Shown here in pieces: positions 9,476 through 21,457 of a DNA stretch of 36,000 nucleotides; within the stretch, counting starts at the first letter, position 1, and each line of letters begins with the position of its first letter. The DNA lies in the NCBI GenBank assembly GCA_018136815.1, contig CM030943.1, positions 2,059,620 through 2,095,619 of the forward strand, written 5' to 3'. The translations under genes and the position numbers were made by a program. This DNA is from Isochrysis galbana (taxonomy: Eukaryota; Haptophyta; Isochrysidales; Isochrysidaceae). Under the pieces are notes generated by a model. It saw only the letters and a program-made list of their open reading frames with translations. It was not told the origin of the DNA and searched no databases.

Positions 9476-11800
9476 ATGGGGCGAGGAGTCCGACCAGAGA
9501 CTGCCCACCCTTCCTCTCTCCACTCTCGAGCCAGCCTCCAGCAGGCGGAGGGCGCACTGCACCGCTCTCTCTCCTCTCTCTCTCTACCTCTCGAGGGCTC
9601 TCCCTCGTCTACCGCCGGGGCAGCCTTCTCAGCTCGTGGTGGTGCAGAGACTGCTTCTACTGTGAAATACCGCCGACTGTGTGAGAGAGTCGCCATCGAG
9701 CCGGAGCCGCTGCTGCTGCGGACTCTGAGCGAGCCGAGCGCTCACGACGGAGCATACTCGACAGCGGATGCGCAGCAGCCGATGGGTGAGGAGGCGGTGG
9801 CAGCAATCGTGGCGAGCGTCGATGCGTTTGTGGGAGTGAGAAAGCTTCGACTCGTCAACCTCAAGCGGCCGCCAGGGGTGCCTTTGCTCTCGCGCGACGC
9901 AGTCGAGGTCCTCGCGCGGTGCGTGAAGGTGGCGCCCTCGCTCACGCTGCTCGACCTCTCGCACAACGCACTCGACGACCCTACCGCGGCGCAGGCTATC
10001 ATGCACATGCTTCACGGCAACACGAGGCTCCGCTCCCTCATCCTGAGGCACAACCAGCTCGGCCAACACGCCGCCAAAGCGGCGTTCAACGAGCTCATGG
10101 GCGACGAGCCCCGTAGCCACAAGCTGCGCGAGCTCGACTTGTCTTGCAACCCGCCACTCGCCAAGTGGCGCGGGCAGGCCACTGCGCTCAACAAGCTGCT
10201 GCGATCCAACACCTCGGTGCTGTGCCTTGGCGTCTCTATTGGCGGGGGAGGTGTTTTCGCCCCTCCTCAGACGTCGGCCGTGTCGCGCACGGGCGGTCTG
10301 CAGGTTCGGCCAGTGCTGCGCGGGCGGGATGCAGCTCCGGTCGAGCCGGCGCGCGTGCCGCCGGTCCTGACACTCCTCTCCACGCTGTGCCGCCAACCCG
10401 AGCGTCTACGCGCGGTACGTTTGGCGGGTGAGGCATTGCCGAGCGAAGCAGTTGTGCGGCTGTGCGACTTGCTCCGGGGCTCGAACACCCTGACCGAGCT
10501 CGATGTGTCGCACGGTTACGTGCGCGATGAGGGGGCTATGCTCATCGGCAAGGCACTAGAAGAGAACCAGATCCTCGTCCGACTGGGGTGAGCGTGCACA
10601 TGCTTGAGAGTCAACGTTGTGAGTCCGAGGCCGCGAGGCTGCACGGGGCGCGCTCAAGACACCCTCCCCGTTCCCCTTGTACTTGGAGGCAGTTCTCTTC
10701 CTCCTTGTAGTGGCCAGACCTTTGCAAGTAACTCCACCCCCACCCATCCCACCCTCCTGCGCCCCCCGCCCCCAGGATTGGCTATTGCGGCTTGACCTCT
10801 CGAGGAGCTTCTGGCCTTCTTGATCCCCTCGAGCACAACAATTGCACTCTCACGGCCATCTCGCTCGCCGGCAATCGTCTAGGCGACGCCATAGGCACGG
10901 TCCTCAGCAGGGTGCTGCACTACAACCACGTCCTCACTGAAGCCGACCTGACCCGAACTGCAATCGGCGAAGTGGGGTTGCAGGTAGGCTGCTCCTCGGC
11001 CTTCACCATCGGCTCCACCCAGCGCTCAATGAGACTTTCTCCTCCCGCGCCTCCAGGCCATCCGTGGTGCGCTCGCTCTCAATACGTCGATGACGACCCT
11101 GGGAGCTCTCGACACGCTCCCAGTAGCGGTCGGCACACGTGCGTCGATCGAGTGGTACCTGCGCAACAATGCAGAGGCTGCTGCCTCCGCCGCCCGCGAG
11201 GAGCTGTCGCAGTGGAGGTGGCGCGAGGGCATGCTGCGCCTTCTACCAGCCGATGAAGCCCTTCTCCATCGGAAGCTGTTCGAGCGCGACGATCTTGTGA
11301 CGAAGCTGAGCGTTACAGCTCGCGAGGCAGAACGTGAGCGCACACAGACGGCGAGGCTGCTGGACGTTGTGGTTGAGCGCAACGCTGAGCTCGTCGACAC
11401 GGTGGCCACGCTCGAGGCCAAGATTGCTCGCCTTCAAGGAGTCCAACGGGAACAGGAGAGTCGCGGGGGCCCAAGCGTGGCGGCTTCGCCACGGCCCATC
11501 GGACGGCAGAGCAGGGCCTCGCCGTCACCCCGTTGGCGTGCCTCCTCACCAGACTTTGGTGGGGTCGGCTTTGGTGCGGGCATGCCAAAAAGTGCCCGAT
11601 GCAGAGGACTGCAAGCCGCGGCAAGTGCCCCTCTTGTGCACGCCGAGGCGCCGACCACGCCGGCGTGCAGCTTGCTAGGTGCCGGCCAAGAGGGTGAGAC
11701 CGAAACACAGACCGTGGCAAATCGCTCGGGTGCCGCGATTGCTGACACGTGGGAAGGTACCGGCTCGCTCTTCGATGGGGTCGATGACATAGGTATGTGA
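9476..11800 (+). CDS. Leucine-rich repeat protein with C-terminal coiled coil
   Basis: Three exons: 9476-10587, 10776-10983 and 11057-11800, with introns of 188 and 73 nt (donors GTGAGC and GTAGGC; acceptors CCCCCAG and CCTCCAG). The joined frame encodes 687 aa. Ribonuclease-inhibitor-type LRRs run from about residue 154: LTLLDLSHNALDD, LRSLILRHNQLG and LRELDLSCNP, then after a Pro/Gly-rich break LRAVRLAGEALPSEA, LTELDVSHGYVRDEGA, ISLAGNRLGDA and LTEADLTRTAIGEVG. After the repeats comes a long charged helix (LFERDDLVTKLSV through VDTVATLEAKIARL) predicted to be coiled coil, then a Ser/Pro/Gly-rich tail. There is no kinase, NACHT or signal peptide. I chose ATG 9476 because the earlier in-frame ATG (9389) adds only GA-repeat-encoded Arg/Glu. 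A cytoskeletal or flagellar scaffold role would suit the layout but is inference. Confidence 0.75.
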
Positions 11801-11987
11801 AGTTTCATTGCGTGCCACAAGCCGCCCCGACTCGCGGGAGGCAAGAAATGCAGCGTGGGCGCCGTCCTTAGGCACTTCAAGAACCGGCATGTGTTGTGAT
11901 GCACGCCTTCAAGGAATGGCGTGCCACGGCCGGTGTCGTGACGACGAGAACGCTTCGTGTGTGACGAGTGGTATTCCCATCTAAAAA

Positions 11988-12051
11988 TAGTCCGGTCACT
12001 CACTCATTTTGACCACTATCCACTATTTGTTACCTCCCCTGGGTGTCCAAG
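11988..12051 (+). repeat. Repeat family R4, copy
   Basis: TAGTCCGGTCACTCACTCAT, then TTTGACCACTATCC and the CCTCCCCTGGGTGTCCAAG tail shared with 8186-8242. A reversed GGTGAGTGACC at about 12139-12149 could be the opposite end of a small element. Confidence 0.55.
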
Positions 12052-13019
12052 GATTCCTAAGGGTCCTCCTATACCTGCCCCGCCAGTCGCCTCCCCCCTC
12101 GGAGGAGGCCCCTCCCACCCCACGAAAGGCAATGGTGCTCGGTGAGTGACCCCCCCGCAGCGTTTGCCTCGAGTGGAGCTGGTACAGATGCTTTCTCGAT
12201 GGAGCTGGTTCTCCAGAATGACCTTTCTCTATGTGACCTCAAAATCCGGTGGCGTCACCACATAAGTGAGGGGGCGACGGAGGGGCGAGAAACTCTGCCG
12301 TCTGCCGCCTCACTAGGGGAGGGGGAAACGCTGCGCCCTTTCCCTTGCCCCGCGCGTGCGCGGTCTAGCTTTTGGGGCAGATTGGCAGGCAGGGGCTCAT
12401 CACAGGGCGTCTTGTGTCGTTTGTTGTTCTATACCATTAGTGTGCCTTGTGTGGCAGTGATCCCCTAGGTATTTCTAATCATCTTGTGAAGACATCTTGC
12501 ATCTTGCATCTTGTAATGGCAACTAAGTTTATACTTGATACTTGGTCGCCATGGACCATGGACCATGGAGCGCCCAACGAGCCAACGAGCCTCAGCCGGA
12601 GACCGGAGATCATAAACCTCAGCCGGAGACCGTAAACAGCAACATTGTAGTCATTGTCATTGCCTCAATACGATTGTTAATTGTCTAGGAACAAGGAATG
12701 GCACTCACACGTACTCACTCTCATAAACATAGGGCGATAGGGCGAGGGCGGCGGGATATAGGATATAGGATATAGGAATATAGGCTACTACTGCTACAAA
12801 CGAGCCTCAGCCGGAGATCATAAACATAAACATAAACCACATTTTATGATCTCGGAACGGGCGCAAAGTGCACAAAGGCAGCATCGATAATGTCGAGAAG
12901 TGGCAAACACCGCCCATTCGCCTATCTGCTATCTAGGTACTAGAAAGCCGGAATACTAATCATATAATAATACCCTAGTGCTACCACTACATCCACGGGT
13001 TCCCTCCAACCCGAGAGAC
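12052..13019. other. Intergenic region with small tandem repeats
   Basis: GAGCCTCAGCCGGAGA-type units recur near 12585, 12617 and 12803. CATAAACATAAACATAAAC is near 12820, and a GGATATA tandem is at about 12753-12777. CCATGGACCATGGACCATGG lies near 12549-12568. No gene is supported. Confidence 0.5.
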
Positions 13020-13215
13020 CCCCTGAGACCCCCCCCCCCTTCGGTATCGCCCCCCCACTTCTCGCCCTCCCTCTCCCCGCGCGCGACTCGCTCCCTCCCT
13101 CTCTCTCTCTCTCTCCCTCCCTCCCCCTCCCTCTCTCCCTCTCCCTCTCTCTCTTCTTCTTCCTCCTCCCTCCTCCCATCCCATCCCTGCCCTCCCTCCC
13201 CCTCCCCTTCCACTG
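13020..13215 (+). repeat. CT-rich tract upstream of the NUP88-like gene
   Basis: Pyrimidine-rich simple sequence (CCCTCTCTCT and variants) ending about 20 bp before the start codon at 13238. Strongly skewed tracts also precede the LRR, LON and Hsp70 genes. Confidence 0.7.
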
Positions 13216-13237
13216 ATTTTCTCGCTGCCACAGGCCT

Positions 13238-16157
13238 ATGGCCTCTCTCGGTCCTGTCGATGGCCACACCGCTCACTCTCTCTCCACGGGTGCCTCACGC
13301 CGCGATATCCTGGCTTCCCACTCCTTCAGCCTCCTCTCTCTCGGCATCGACGGAAGAGTCAGGCTCTTCTCCCCTTCATCCTCCTCTCTCACTCTCGTTC
13401 GCGTGCTCCGTCCCACGCCCAGCCTCAGTTGGCCTCCGCCCACGAGCGCAACCGCACCGACCGCAGCGCTCCCTGCCGACCTGAGAGACCCTCTCGGCCT
13501 GCGTGCCCCCTCGGCACCGGGAGGCAGCATGCTCGCCATCGTGGGGAAGCGCTCGGTCGGCGTGCTCGCACTGCCGACCGCGACCGAGGCGGGTCTTTCG
13601 GGCGCGATGCGCGCGCTCAAGCTTGGCGCCGCTGGTAGGACCGACGAGGTGGCCGACGTGCTTGGACGACTAGGCCTTCACGCCATCGTCGAGCCGCTCG
13701 TTGCGCTCGGCTACGACAATCTGCGTGCGCTGCACGCGCTATCCGCCGAGGAGCGGCAGGCGCTCGTGGCAGAGGCGCGTCTCAAGCCGGGGCACGCTCG
13801 CACACTCGGTCTCTACCTCGATGGGCGCATCCTGCCCGACTCGCCCACTGTGGGCGCGGTGCCACCCGAGCCCGAGGAGGTGCCTGTCGAGCCGGCATGG
13901 CTGGCTGAGCTACCACCCGCGGTGCTCGCGGCCGGAGGCGGCGGCGCGGTACGGCTGGCGGGCGGCGGCGGCGCGGGGCTAGGCCACGTGCCTTCGTCGC
14001 CCTTCGCCACGGTGGGTGGGTCATCCCACGTGCCCGATCCGGCCGGTCCCCTACGTGTCGTGCAGGTCGACTGGCATCCGCTCTCGCCCAGCCACCTGGC
14101 GGTGCTCACGTCGGCGGGCTGCCTCTTGCTCTTCGACGCGGCGGTCGATCTAAGCGTGCCCGAGCTGTGCATCAGCTTGCCAGCCGACTGTGAGGAGCCG
14201 GTGGCTGGCTTCGCCTTTGGCTCGCCGGACGCGGCGGGCTGGGCCTCGCTAGCCCTCTACTTGGCGTGCGCCGACGGCTCTCTCTTCGTCGCCTGCCCCG
14301 TGTTGCCGTCGGGTCGCGCGGCGCGCCACCACCTCAGCCAGATCGCGCCCACGCTCATCAAGACCGCACCTACCGAGACGGCCCGACGGTGGGTGCAGCG
14401 ACAAGTAGTGGGCGGCAGCAGCTGCGGTGTCGGCTCGCTCACGCCTGGGGCACGCGTCGCCAGCTTGGCTGCATGCCCCAACGCGACACCCACCTCAGGG
14501 GCGAGCACCGCGGCCGCGCTCGCCGCCGAAGGGCGCGTGGCGGTGCAGGGACCATTCTCCATGTTCGACGCAGAGGGCGACGCCGTGCCGCTCGTACGGC
14601 CGCCGGTCGAGCGTGTGGGTCGCAACAGCGGCCACAAGCCGACCTCACTGGCGGCAGGCTTTGGCGCGCCGGCCGACGCGCCCCGGCCGCCTGCGGTTGG
14701 CGTCGACGCGCTTGCCGTTTGCGCACTCCCGCTCCGATGCGGTGCCACGCTGCTTTGCCTTGGCCTGTCGAGCGAGGAGGTGCTCGTCTCGCTTGCCACT
14801 TCACCCGTCTCGCCTGCGTGGGAAGGCGACACACGGCTCGACCGCGAGTGGGACCGCGACGAGGCATCCGACGCCCCGCCACCACCGCTCTCACTGCTTT
14901 TCCTCTCCCGCGCCGCATGCGTCGAGCCGCCCCTCTCCGTGGCGCCACTTGCATGGCTGCGCCTCGCCGCTGACCCGGTGCGCTCGGGCCGGCTGTATAC
15001 TACATCGGAGCGCGCGGTGCACCTCGTGCCGCTTGGCTGGGCCGACGAATGGGCGGACTTCCTCTTCGGGCCACAGGCCGATGAGTTGCCACCGCCGCCC
15101 GCCGCGCCGCCACGGCTACTGCCCGCCGTGCGGCTGCTGCCGTGTCGCTCGCCCGACGGCGGCTGGCTGCCGAGCCGCGGGCGCGGGCCCGGCGCCGTGG
15201 TGGGCTCGGCCGTCATCTACGACCCGTGCATCGGCGAGGCCCTCTTCGCCGTCGGCGGCGACGGCGTCGCGTGCGTTCAGCGACTCGAGGGCATCGCCGC
15301 CAGTGAGACGGCCATCGTCAGCGCAGCTGATGAGGGCGATGGTTCGCTGCTCGGCCTCCAGTCAGCGGCGCTCGCGCATGCGAGTGGCGCGGCCGTCAAA
15401 CGTGATCTGCCCCCGCCGGTGCAAGCTAAGCTCGCAGCGGCCAGCGCCGCTAATGAGGACGCGCTTGCGGCCGTTGGCGAGGCGCACGAAGTGCTAGGCG
15501 CCGGGATGATGGTGCACGCTGTCTCGCTCGCCGCGCAAACGGAGTTGCGCGCGTCGCGCGTTGCCAAAGACGTCGCTAAGTCTTCCGATGGCGAGCGCGA
15601 CGGCAGTGCGGTAAATGAGCCGGCACTCGCAGCCATCGTCGACGCGCTCGAGGCGGCAGCGCACAAGGCGAGGTACGCGGCGGCGATCCAATCGCAGCTC
15701 GAGATGCGCGCCAAGCTGTTGCGGACGATGTTGAAGGCCCCCGCCATGTGAGCTGCTCCACGAATCCCCCCACACCATCCCATTCCACCTTTGCGACATG
15801 CCCGGCGCGCCCGTACCTCAATTGCTTGCTCGGCCGCGCCCGACCTCGTGCATCTCCACATATCCCGACCGCCGCGACTACACGACACGTAGGTGGCCGC
15901 ATACTCCGCTGTCCGCCTCCGAGCGCGAGTCGCACGCCGCGCTCGCGGCACTGAGCGCACGCACGGCCGAATTGCGGACGGGGGTCGCCCAGCTCAGAAG
16001 CTTCGCGCACGAACCGCCTCTTGACAACGGAAACAGCGTCGACGAGAACGAAGCAACCGACGCGGCGCTTGAGCTGCGCAGGCAAGGCCGTGTGCTCGAG
16101 TGCCTCATCGCCCAAGTACGGGAAGCGAGGGAGAGGGTGGACGAAGTGCTCGCGTGA
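13238..16157 (+). CDS. NUP88-like nucleoporin with an inserted SAM-like domain
   Basis: Two exons, 13238-15747 and 15893-16157. The intron is 145 nt (donor GTGAGC, acceptor ACACGTAG, phase 2), giving 924 aa. Without splicing the frame ends at 15751. NUP88 is a peripheral nuclear-pore scaffold protein with an N-terminal beta-propeller and a C-terminal coiled coil. Matching features are GKRSVGVLALP (103-113), then VVQVDWHPLSPSHLAVLTS (274-292) with CLLLFD, corresponding to the family's WHP.S..HL..L.SD...R.FD blade; VHLVPLGWADEW near 590-600; and heptad-rich helices from about 750 through exon 2 (SHAALAALSARTAELRTGV, CLIAQVREARERVDEVL). Between the two early blades lies a SAM-like segment, about 136-196 (VLGRLGLHAIVEPLVALGYD, ALSAEERQAL, LKPGHARTL), not known to me in NUP88. 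The assignment rests on blade motifs and layout. A different WD/propeller protein is the alternative. Confidence 0.65.
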
Positions 16158-17244
16158 TGGATCGGTGTGCCCAGCTAGTGTGCTCCCGCCCCTCGCTTAG
16201 CCTCGAGGAGCGGAAGACTCGTGGCCGATGTCACGCGGCATGCTAGTATGGTTGGGTCACGGAAACGTTCCCGCGGGCCACAAATGCTTGTCTAGACGCT
16301 GGCTGAAAATATAAGGCGACGCCTTCAGCCAACGCCGCGGTGGCAGCGGGCCGCCGACCCTTGGAGCCTCTGACAATCTAACGCCGCCGCATTTGTTGCA
16401 ATGCGCGGATGAACCCCTCCTTTGCGGAGTAGAGTGTGCCTATGCGTTGTGGAGACACCCACATCCACGTGTGATCTGTGTGAATATGTGTGGCGCTGTC
16501 TCTGAGAGGCAGCCTTTGTTCGACGGTCATTCATTGTGCGTGCCTTCGTCGTCTACGCGTTCATTCGGTGGGTGCATACTCGCCCGTACACTAGATTTAG
16601 ATACAGGACGACGATGCTATGATACCGCCGCTAGTAGCGATTTGTGCCCCCTAGCTCCCATCCCATCGTTTCTCCCCCAGCTGCCACGTGTCGATGGCCC
16701 CAACGTCGAGAAGCTGAAAAAAAAATCTGAAGATTCTGGGTTAACACCTACTAGGCCTAGGTATCTCTACGCCTAGCGGCCTGCTGGCGACACCGCCCTT
16801 TCTTCCTCTTCCCTTCCCACCACCTCCTTCCTTTCCCCCCACGAGAAGCTTAAAGTCGGTGGCAAGGTCGGGCGTTGGCGAACCCTGAATCTTACGAGGG
16901 GTGGGGCGGGGTGCGGGGTGGTCACGGCGGCGGTACGCATGTGGCTTGCTAGGGGGCGTCTGTTCGCCCCGACGCCGCCAACGTAACGACCCCAAGAGGC
17001 CCGCTCCGCCCCTCCCCCCAACGCGAGGCCCAAAGTAGTATACATGGGCCAAATCCTCGAAACCGAATAAAAAAATCCTTGAAGTTGACTACTCCCTGCT
17101 GTATGCTGTATGCTGTATGCTGTCGCCCTTCCACTGGCCATTGGGGTCCCCATCCGACATCCGACATAGGCCCGATTGCCCCACCGTCACTCCCCTCTCC
17201 CCTCTTCGCCCCCGCCCCCCCCCCTCGTTCCTTTTTGTTCGGTC
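16158..17244. other. Intergenic region
   Basis: A 7-bp-stem hairpin (GGCTGAA...TTCAGCC, 16301-16330) with a nested AAGGC/GCCTT pair lies 144 bp after the NUP88-like stop. AAAAAAAAATCTGAAGATTC at about 16710 resembles the sequence before the R4 copy at 8186. TGTATGC repeats three times near 17099-17121. No gene is supported. Confidence 0.45.
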
Positions 17245-17393
17245 GAGTGTGGAGGAAGGGTAGAAAGCCAGTGAAGAGCTGGATGTTATAAGGGGGGAAG
17301 GGTGCTTGTCGTAGGGAGGCTTGTTTTGTGAGTGAGCGCGCTAGTCCCGTCCCCTTGTCGCTCCGCGACCCATGGAATATTTGTTAAAAATCT
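17245..17393 (+). repeat. Repeat family R3, copy 2
   Basis: Direct copy of 8658-8835, about 30 bp shorter through internal gaps, ending at the shared ATTTGTTAAAAATC block. Confidence 0.65.
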
Positions 17394-17963
17394 CACTAGA
17401 ATGTTCAACATAACTAACAAAATATAAATCCATCATAATGACGATGGCATCTTAGATGAGCTACGGCTCAATGTCAGTACCCTTGACACGCACACGTAGC
17501 ACAATAGAAGGTCGCAATCAAGAGACGTTGTGGTTTAAAATGGGTGTGGTATTGACCCAGCGACCATCGCGGCGCTCATTGCCGAGAGAGCTGGTGGAGC
17601 GTAGCACCGCGACTACATTGGTAGGACACCGCGCCCGCGTCAAGTGCGGCGCGGTGTGGCACGGCGAGCTCGTGGGCCACCTAGATGTCGCGCCTGTAAA
17701 CGCAGGGGGCCGGCGCGTGAAGAGCTCCGTTGGTTGTCCTAAAAGCCAGGCTCGTCCTTAGCGAACATCTTCTGTAGCGTTGCACGCGCTGTCAGCCGGG
17801 CCTGCGTGTATTGATGGGATGGAGACGTCCAATGAGCAAGCAGATAGCGTGGCGCAAGCAGGTTCAGGCAGCGGGTGGCCTTTCGTTCAGTCCGTGGGTG
17901 AAAGCGCGAGGTGCGTCAACCTGAGGGGCACGCGACCGCCAGCTATGCTTGGGCGCGTTCAAT
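17394..17963. other. Intergenic region downstream of the LON-domain gene
   Basis: A 101-codon plus-strand frame (17456-17761) has no recognisable motif. The stretch may include the 3' UTR of the minus-strand LON gene. Confidence 0.35.
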
Positions 17964-19839
17964 TCACACCTGCTCTTTCCTCAGCCAGCCCGAGAAGAGA
18001 CGCAACCGCTCACTGTGTGAGTCGGATTGCAGTAGCGCCTGAAAACGAAGCGAGCCTGGCTCGCCATCCAGGGCATCAAGCTCCTCGCGAAACCTGAGCC
18101 GCCAAACAGATGACGGCGTGAGACGAAATATCTCCGCCACCAGCCAGCGGGCCTTACCAGGCGAGCCGGCATGAATCACGTGGGCGACTGGACGTTGGGG
18201 GGGAACCCTGTATTCGCCCATCTTCACCACGCGCGCGCGTGGGGTGCACTGCGTCTCGACCGAGCTCTTCTGAGCGACGCACCTTCCCTGAATACCCTCG
18301 ATCTCAGCAATCAACTCGGGCGGGAGGTCCTGCACAAACGAGGAGCTGTCATAAAGAGTGCGAATCACACTAGCACACGCGGTGGTGGTGAAGATGGGCA
18401 CCGCGTAAGGCAACCAGAAGCGCGGATAATCACCTCAAGACGGATCTCGCCGCGCGCATTCACGATTTCATCGCGCTTGGGGTAATCCTTGAGGAACGCG
18501 GCGACGCCTGACTGCACCTCACGTTGCATCTTATTTGCCAGGACCGCAGCCCGCTGCACCCAAGGGGCGGAGGGGGGGGGGGGGGGGGGACGGGCCGTTG
18601 GTGGCTAACATAACGTGCCACCGGAGCACTTGTGAACCATCCGCGGCGAGTGGCTGACCGTCGCGGTGCGCACACCGACCAACACGCATGTATCCCAGCA
18701 TGGCGCTTCAACTGCTTGTAGTTGGAAGGCCCACCTGCTCGAGGAACTGCTTCCACAGGCCAATCACACCCCAGAGACCGCGATCGTCCGGTCCTGTGCC
18801 ACGCGTGAAGGAGAGAGAGCCCTTGACGGCGTCAGTAAAGCGCGGCTCCTCGTTAAGTTGCTTCTGCATATCCACCTGTGGATGGCGAGCAGGGCTGCTT
18901 GTGACTATTTCCAAAGCGAAGAAGTACAGTTCACTCCCGCCCGTGCTGCGGAGCCCCGCCCACGAGCCTCTCGCTTGCCCGCGCGCTGCTCTCAGCGGTC
19001 GGCCGACAAGGAGAAGAGATGCGCGCCTGCACTCGCATCCGCGTTGGCCGCGAGGGCCATCGGAGGCGCGAGGAAGTTGCATGTGAGCAAGCACGCACCA
19101 GTGCGATGAACAAGTCCTCAGCCTCCTTTTGCAGCGCAAGCACCTCGTCCGACTCAGTAGGCTGATCAGCCCGCGCGTCCTCATCGTCCCCACTGGGCTC
19201 GGAGCGTTCGCCCGCCTCGCTCTCATCGGCCTCGGTGTCCTCGATCTTCCCTGGCATGTCCGAGTCGTGCAGAACCTCAACCTCCGCCTTGAGGTAAGTC
19301 TCCCCTGTTGAGACGACCTCTGGGTTGAGCACCTTCTTGAGCCTCACCCTATCGATCACGCGGTGCTGACCAATGTACTTGACGCGGTCCTGCGTCTGCT
19401 CAGAAACCTCCTTCAGCTCATCCAGGTAGAAGACCACCCCCACCTCAGCGAGCGCGCCCGATTCAGGGTCGACGTTTGTGACCATGAAGCGCCTCGCGCC
19501 GTTGAAGAGGATATCGTTGTACATCGCCCTGTAGCGTTGCTCAAAAATGTTGAGGACGGGCGTGGTGTGCGGGAGATAGGCAGCGCCAAGCGGGAAGAGC
19601 GGCATGACCGCTGTGCCTTCGCTCGGCGCCGAGCTCTCAGTGGCAGCTGAGGGCCTGGAGGAGGAGGGCGAGAGAGAGACCCAACGGAGAGAAGAGACTC
19701 CGCCGTCTCCCGTGGCCTCGTGGGGGGCAGCGAGTAGGCGGGGGCGGGAGATCCGGGAGGGCGGTGAGCGGAGGGGGGAGAGGGGCCGAGAGAGGCCGCT
19801 CGCGCTCGCGCAGAGCAGCAGGAGCGCGAGCGGGCGCAT
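17964..19839 (-). CDS. LON substrate-binding-domain protein, probably plastid-targeted
   Basis: Five exons on the minus strand: 19839-19099, 18875-18735, 18553-18434, 18329-18283 and 18093-17964. Introns are 223, 181, 104 and 189 nt, all GT-AG and phase-consistent, giving 392 aa. It has the N-terminal LON domain only, with no AAA+ or serine/lysine protease domain. Such stand-alone proteins are known in plant plastids and in bacteria and are thought to bind unfolded substrates. The domain opens with MPLFPLGAAYLPHTTPVLNI at about 79-98, then FEQRYRAMYNDIL and GARRFMVTNVD. It ends with FREELDALDGEPGSL, LRFQALLQSDSHSERLRLFS and WLRKEQV. An acidic low-complexity insert lies at about 198-232. The N-terminus MRPLALLLLCASASG is a signal peptide, followed by a Ser/Pro/Arg-rich segment, the bipartite layout used for secondary plastids. 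Simple ER or secretory targeting is the alternative. Start: the first ATG after the purine/pyrimidine tract. Confidence 0.82.
18572..18589. repeat. G homopolymer inside a LON-gene intron
   Basis: A run of 18 G on the plus strand lies in intron 2 near its acceptor, reading as a C-run (polypyrimidine tract) on the coding strand. Confidence 0.8.
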
Positions 19840-19840
19840 C

Positions 19841-20563
<723 letters not shown>

Positions 20564-20791
20564 CCGCCCGCGGAGACTTTACGCGTAGAAGGGCGACCGG
20601 AGAAAAAAAGAATTCGGAGAGAGGCGCCGAGTTCTCGGAAGCTTCGAGGAACGGAGGGGCGGGCGGCCGGAGCCTTTTGTTTTTGGTTTTGTACTCTGCA
20701 GAGCAGTCGACCGATTTCGCAGAGCAAAACCTCTGGTTGAAAGTTGAGAGATGGTTGGAGGAGGCGCCAGGCAAAGTCGCACACGGCCCTT

Positions 20792-20884
20792 GATGGGAAA
20801 TACGGTGCTAGGGCCTGCAAATACAGCCAAATACATATGTATTTGGCCTCTGGCCAAATACATAAAATACGCGTATTTCCCATC
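20792..20884. mobile_element. 93-bp palindromic element with 12-bp terminal inverted repeats
   Basis: GATGGGAAATAC (20792-20803) and GTATTTCCCATC (20873-20884) are exact reverse complements. Inside is a 22-bp perfect palindrome centred on CATATG (20826-20847, arms GCCAAATACAT) and AAATACGCGTATTT (20867-20880). The hexamer AAATAC or its complement occurs seven times. It sits between the divergent LON gene and the 21458 gene. A MITE-like element or a multi-site regulatory palindrome are both possible. No clear target duplication is visible. Confidence 0.65.
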
Positions 20885-21457
20885 TAGGCACACAGGCACA
20901 CGGCAGCCACCAACTCTGTGGGCCGTGCAGGCGGGCGCACTTCCGGCGAAAGAGTCGCCTTTTGACTCCTTTCCTATGGACCGACCGCCCTTCTCCCACT
21001 GGCAGCGCCCCTCTCACCCCCATGCCCTGCCGACTGCCGAACGCCTTGCGCAGCCCCATACGAGCGCCCTGACCCGACCCCACCCCACCCCTGTGAGGGC
21101 GGGTGCGCAGCTGGGCCCTGCGCGCCATCGGCGGGGGCCACATACCCATTGATCACTCCGCCGGCCGCACGGGTCGTGCAGATGCCCTCCACAGCCGTCA
21201 GGCCCCATGGCAGCTGGAGGCGCCATGCGGCTGCGCGCGCGCCCCCTCCCCCCATCCCCCGCGGCAGCGCCACCTCAATCTTTTCAGCCGAAGTTCTTCT
21301 CGTCACTGACCTGCGCGGGCAACCAACAGATGGATATTAATAACCCCCCGCCCTCTCCCCCCCCCACCCCGCGAGAGAGAGAGAGAGCCTTTCGTCTCAC
21401 TGTCGCCGTTACGCGCGCCTCGGCTGTGCGGGGGGCCTCCCTCCCCTGTCGTGGCCG
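20885..21457. other. Spacer and 5' flank of the 21458 gene
   Basis: GC-rich, with overlapping open frames on both strands and no motifs. A short (GA)n run is at 21370-21387, then a leader to the ATG at 21458. Confidence 0.4.

Noticed and set aside
8926..9696. 256-codon minus-strand open frame rich in Ser, Leu and Pro
   Set aside because: It translates the GA/CT microsatellite and overlaps the LRR gene start.
14257..15216. 319-codon minus-strand frame and other long frames opposite the NUP88-like gene
   Set aside because: Shadow frames of a GC-rich coding exon. The plus frame has propeller motifs and spliced continuation; these do not.
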